Of a stretch of 64,000 bases of DNA, positions 61,890 to 64,000 are shown one piece after another. The stretch lies in NCBI GenBank assembly GCA_944325355.1, contig CALUZS010000001.1:281776-345775 (forward strand), read 5' to 3'. The notes beneath the pieces are model-generated. The model was not told where the DNA came from. It was given only the letters and a program-made list of their open reading frames with translations, and did not search any database. The DNA comes from an uncultured Parabacteroides sp. (GTDB lineage: Bacteria > Bacteroidota > Bacteroidia > Bacteroidales > Tannerellaceae). A program made the translations under genes and the position numbers. Each line of letters starts with the position of its first letter. The first letter of the stretch is position 1.

Positions 61890-63902
61890 ATGGCTTTGAC
61901 CTTTAATCCTGACACAGACAATCCGGAATTTCTGGATGCTTTAAACTTGATTTTCCATACAAAACAATCCGTATTTCTTACTGGCAAGGCAGGAACGGGG
62001 AAGTCTACATTCCTAAAATACATCTGCCAAAACACCAAAAAGAAGTATGTTGTGCTCGCTCCGACGGGTATTGCCGCAATTAATGCAGGAGGAGTGACCC
62101 TGCACTCCTTTTTCCGGCTACCTTTTCGCCCAATCCTTCCCGATGACCCGGATTTAGCAACTAAAAACGGGCGTATTTTTGATTTTTTCAAGTACAACAA
62201 AGAACAACGGAAAATCCTTACAGAAGTGGAGCTAATCATTATTGATGAGATTTCGATGGTACGCGCCGACATCATCGACTGCATAGACCGTATCCTGAGA
62301 GTTTATTCAAACAACATGAAACGCCCATTCGGAGGTAAACAGCTGCTGTTTGTTGGTGATGTTTACCAATTGGAACCGGTCGTATCTACAGACCAAAAAG
62401 ATATTCTAAGTCACTTCTATCCAAATTCCTTTTTCTTCTCGGCAAGGGTGTTCCAGCAAATAGACCTCGTTCCTATTGAACTGAAAAAAGTTTACAGGCA
62501 GAACGATCCGGTATTCGTGGAAATTCTCGACCATATCCGCACGAACTCGATAAGAACAGCTGATTTGAATATTATCAACAAACGATATTTTCCGAAGTTT
62601 GAACCGAAAAACGAAGACATGTATATCACGTTGGCGACAAGAAGAGACCAAGTCGATTTCATCAACGAGAAAAAGCTAAAAGAACTGCCAGGGGAAGAAT
62701 TTGTATCATATGGGAAAATTTCCGGAGATTTTCCGGAATCGTCGTTGCCTACCCAACTGAACCTTTCCCTCAAAGAACAAGCACAAGTGATATTCATCGA
62801 AAATGACCGGGACAAACGCTGGGTAAATGGGATGATAGGTATCGTATCTGGTATTGATGAGCAGGGGAATATTTTCGTATTACTGGAAAACGGCAGGGAA
62901 CATCTTGTAGAACCATCCACTTGGCGCAACTACCGGTACAAATATAATGAGCAGGAAAAAAGAATTGAAGAAGAGATTATCGGGGAATTTGAACAGCTTC
63001 CCATCCGCTTGGCTTGGGCAATAACCGTCCATAAAAGTCAAGGGTTAACATTTAACCGCGTAGTGGTAGACTTGACCGGCGGTGTATTTGCCGGAGGACA
63101 AACCTATGTAGCCTTAAGCCGTTGCACTTCGCTCGATGGATTAGTGCTGAAACAGCCTGTTACCTCAAGAGATATTTTCGTAAAAAAAGAAATTGTAGAA
63201 TTCAGCCGTGTTTACAATAACCGGAAACTAATAGCGCAAACTCTCCTGAATGCTGAGATTGAAACACTAAGCATACAGGCTAGCAGGAGTTTCGGAGAAA
63301 AGGATTTCAAAAAAAGCATAGATGCGTTTTCCGCAATAATAAACAAAGACAAGGAAGTTCTACCGAAAAATATCCAACGGCTGATTAGACTGAAACTGAC
63401 ATCCTTTAACCAACTGAGCGAAGAAATTAAGCGACTGAAAAAAGAACTTCAGGAAACCAAAGATGTACAAAAGGAATATGCACACGAGTATTATCTAATG
63501 GGGAACGAGTGTATTACAAAAGCTAAAGATGCCAATGCGGCTCTACGCAACTTCGACAAAGCTTTAACGCTCAACCCGACATACACAGATGCTTGGATCC
63601 GAAAAGGTGTCACTCTATTCGATATTGGCGAAGAGCAAGAAGCGCTGAAATGTCTGAACAAAGCAGTCGATTTAAGTCCGAACTCTTTCAAAGCCCATTA
63701 CAACCGTGGGAAATGTTTTCTGGAACTGCATTATCCGGAAGAAGCCCTTTCGGATTTTCAAAAAGCCATTTCAATAAAACCGGAGCACATCGCTGCCCAC
63801 GAATACGCGGCAGAAGTGTTCCTCCTGACAGGCGACAAGGAAATGGCGTTAAAGCACAAACTCATCGCTGAAACACTCCGTAACAAGAAAAATCTGCATT
63901 GA
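61890..63902 (+). CDS. Pif1/RecD-like AAA helicase with C-terminal TPR repeats
   Basis: A 670-residue protein. Walker A TGKAGTGKST (residues 31-40), Walker B LIIIDEISM near 113, the helicase motif FVGDVYQLEPV, and the C-terminal RLAWAITVHKSQGLTFNRVVVDL and YVALSRCTSLDGL blocks identify a superfamily 1B DNA helicase. From about residue 520 three or more TPR repeats follow (YYLMGNECITKAKDANAAL..., AWIRKGVTLFDIGEEQEAL, HYNRGKCFLELHYPEEAL). TPRs would bind protein partners. It lies four bases after the HU/SPOR gene, which suggests shared work at the nucleoid or septum; that is inference. Confidence 0.88.
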   Translation: MALTFNPDTDNPEFLDALNLIFHTKQSVFLTGKAGTGKSTFLKYICQNTKKKYVVLAPTGIAAINAGGVTLHSFFRLPFRPILPDDPDLATKNGRIFDFFKYNKEQRKILTEVELIIIDEISMVRADIIDCIDRILRVYSNNMKRPFGGKQLLFVGDVYQLEPVVSTDQKDILSHFYPNSFFFSARVFQQIDLVPIELKKVYRQNDPVFVEILDHIRTNSIRTADLNIINKRYFPKFEPKNEDMYITLATRRDQVDFINEKKLKELPGEEFVSYGKISGDFPESSLPTQLNLSLKEQAQVIFIENDRDKRWVNGMIGIVSGIDEQGNIFVLLENGREHLVEPSTWRNYRYKYNEQEKRIEEEIIGEFEQLPIRLAWAITVHKSQGLTFNRVVVDLTGGVFAGGQTYVALSRCTSLDGLVLKQPVTSRDIFVKKEIVEFSRVYNNRKLIAQTLLNAEIETLSIQASRSFGEKDFKKSIDAFSAIINKDKEVLPKNIQRLIRLKLTSFNQLSEEIKRLKKELQETKDVQKEYAHEYYLMGNECITKAKDANAALRNFDKALTLNPTYTDAWIRKGVTLFDIGEEQEALKCLNKAVDLSPNSFKAHYNRGKCFLELHYPEEALSDFQKAISIKPEHIAAHEYAAEVFLLTGDKEMALKHKLIAETLRNKKNLH

Positions 63903-63952
63903 TTTCTGGATCCACCTGAACTGCGGTCGTTTTCCCCGGGAGGGGCGGGCAT

Positions 63953-63993
63953 AAAAAAAGGGGGCGAAGGACTTCTTCCTGTCCTTCACCCCC
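63953..63993 (-). terminator. terminator of a minus-strand gene beyond the right edge
   Basis: A 13-bp stem with one mismatch (63960-63972 with 63981-63993), 8-base loop, with an A7 run that becomes a T7 tail on the minus strand. It may also stop transcription from the helicase gene. Confidence 0.7.
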
Positions 63994-64000
63994 CTACATA

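Overview
The window comes from a strictly anaerobic member of the Bacteroidota, most likely order Bacteroidales (a gut-type relative of Bacteroides, Parabacteroides or Odoribacter). The pointers are many promoters of the Bacteroidetes type (-7 TAnnTTTG, several with a TTG-like -33 box 18-20 bases upstream), secreted lipoproteins, an Rnf complex plus a single-chain pyruvate:ferredoxin oxidoreductase, families largely confined to the phylum (DUF3078, DUF4153, HU-CCDC81/SPOR, GRP sugar porter), and a phosphoglycerate-mutase-like protein in the homoserine kinase slot of the threonine operon. There is no rRNA, tRNA, CRISPR array, transposase or phage gene, so the genus cannot be fixed and the region reads as chromosomal core with a few accessory genes.

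Layout. 1-5.2 kb: end-clipped ADP-forming acyl-CoA ligase, GtrA, a Dabb/C_GCAxxG_C_C pair, then MgtC, HAD and an unrecognised protein. 5.2-10.4 kb: a minus-strand ribose-scavenging operon (ribokinase, sugar porter, two tandem secreted ADP-ribosylglycohydrolase lipoproteins). 10.4-12.8 kb: ispE followed by a CARF-PD-(D/E)XK nuclease of the Card1/Can2 (DUF1887) type without CRISPR-Cas, and a strong candidate for a ~200-nt structured RNA on the minus strand. 12.8-24.5 kb: a fused ResB/CcsA cytochrome c maturation protein, Tex, YbaK, a secreted phosphodiesterase, a PAP2 phosphatase with an outer-membrane-like tail, SGNH hydrolase, MetF, an M60 peptidase and a GNAT. 24.7-30 kb: the threonine operon with a leader peptide and competing hairpins, thrA, PGM-like homoserine kinase, thrC and a 23-bp terminator. 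30-42.3 kb: DUF695, NifJ, an AAA/DUF4143 protein, DUF4153, a short HPPK-like protein, a Tricorn-like protease and YigZ. 42.4-48.2 kb: a MacAB-TolC-type ABC efflux operon whose promoter carries a G8 tract. 48.6-56.8 kb: DUF3078 protein, then rseC-rnfBCDGEA-galE. 56.9-60.6 kb: late cobalamin assembly genes (cbiB, S4 protein, cobU, cobT, cobS). 60.9-63.9 kb: an HU/SPOR membrane protein and a Pif1-like helicase with TPRs.

How it fits together. NifJ makes reduced ferredoxin from pyruvate and Rnf uses it to reduce NAD+ while pumping ions. The ribose operon would release ribose from ADP-ribose-like compounds outside the cytoplasmic membrane, import it and phosphorylate it. The most noteworthy elements are the stand-alone CARF nuclease and its neighbouring RNA, the paired secreted ADP-ribosylglycohydrolases, the threonine leader, and the S4-only protein inside the cobalamin operon. 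All functions are inferred from sequence motifs read by eye; no database search was run.
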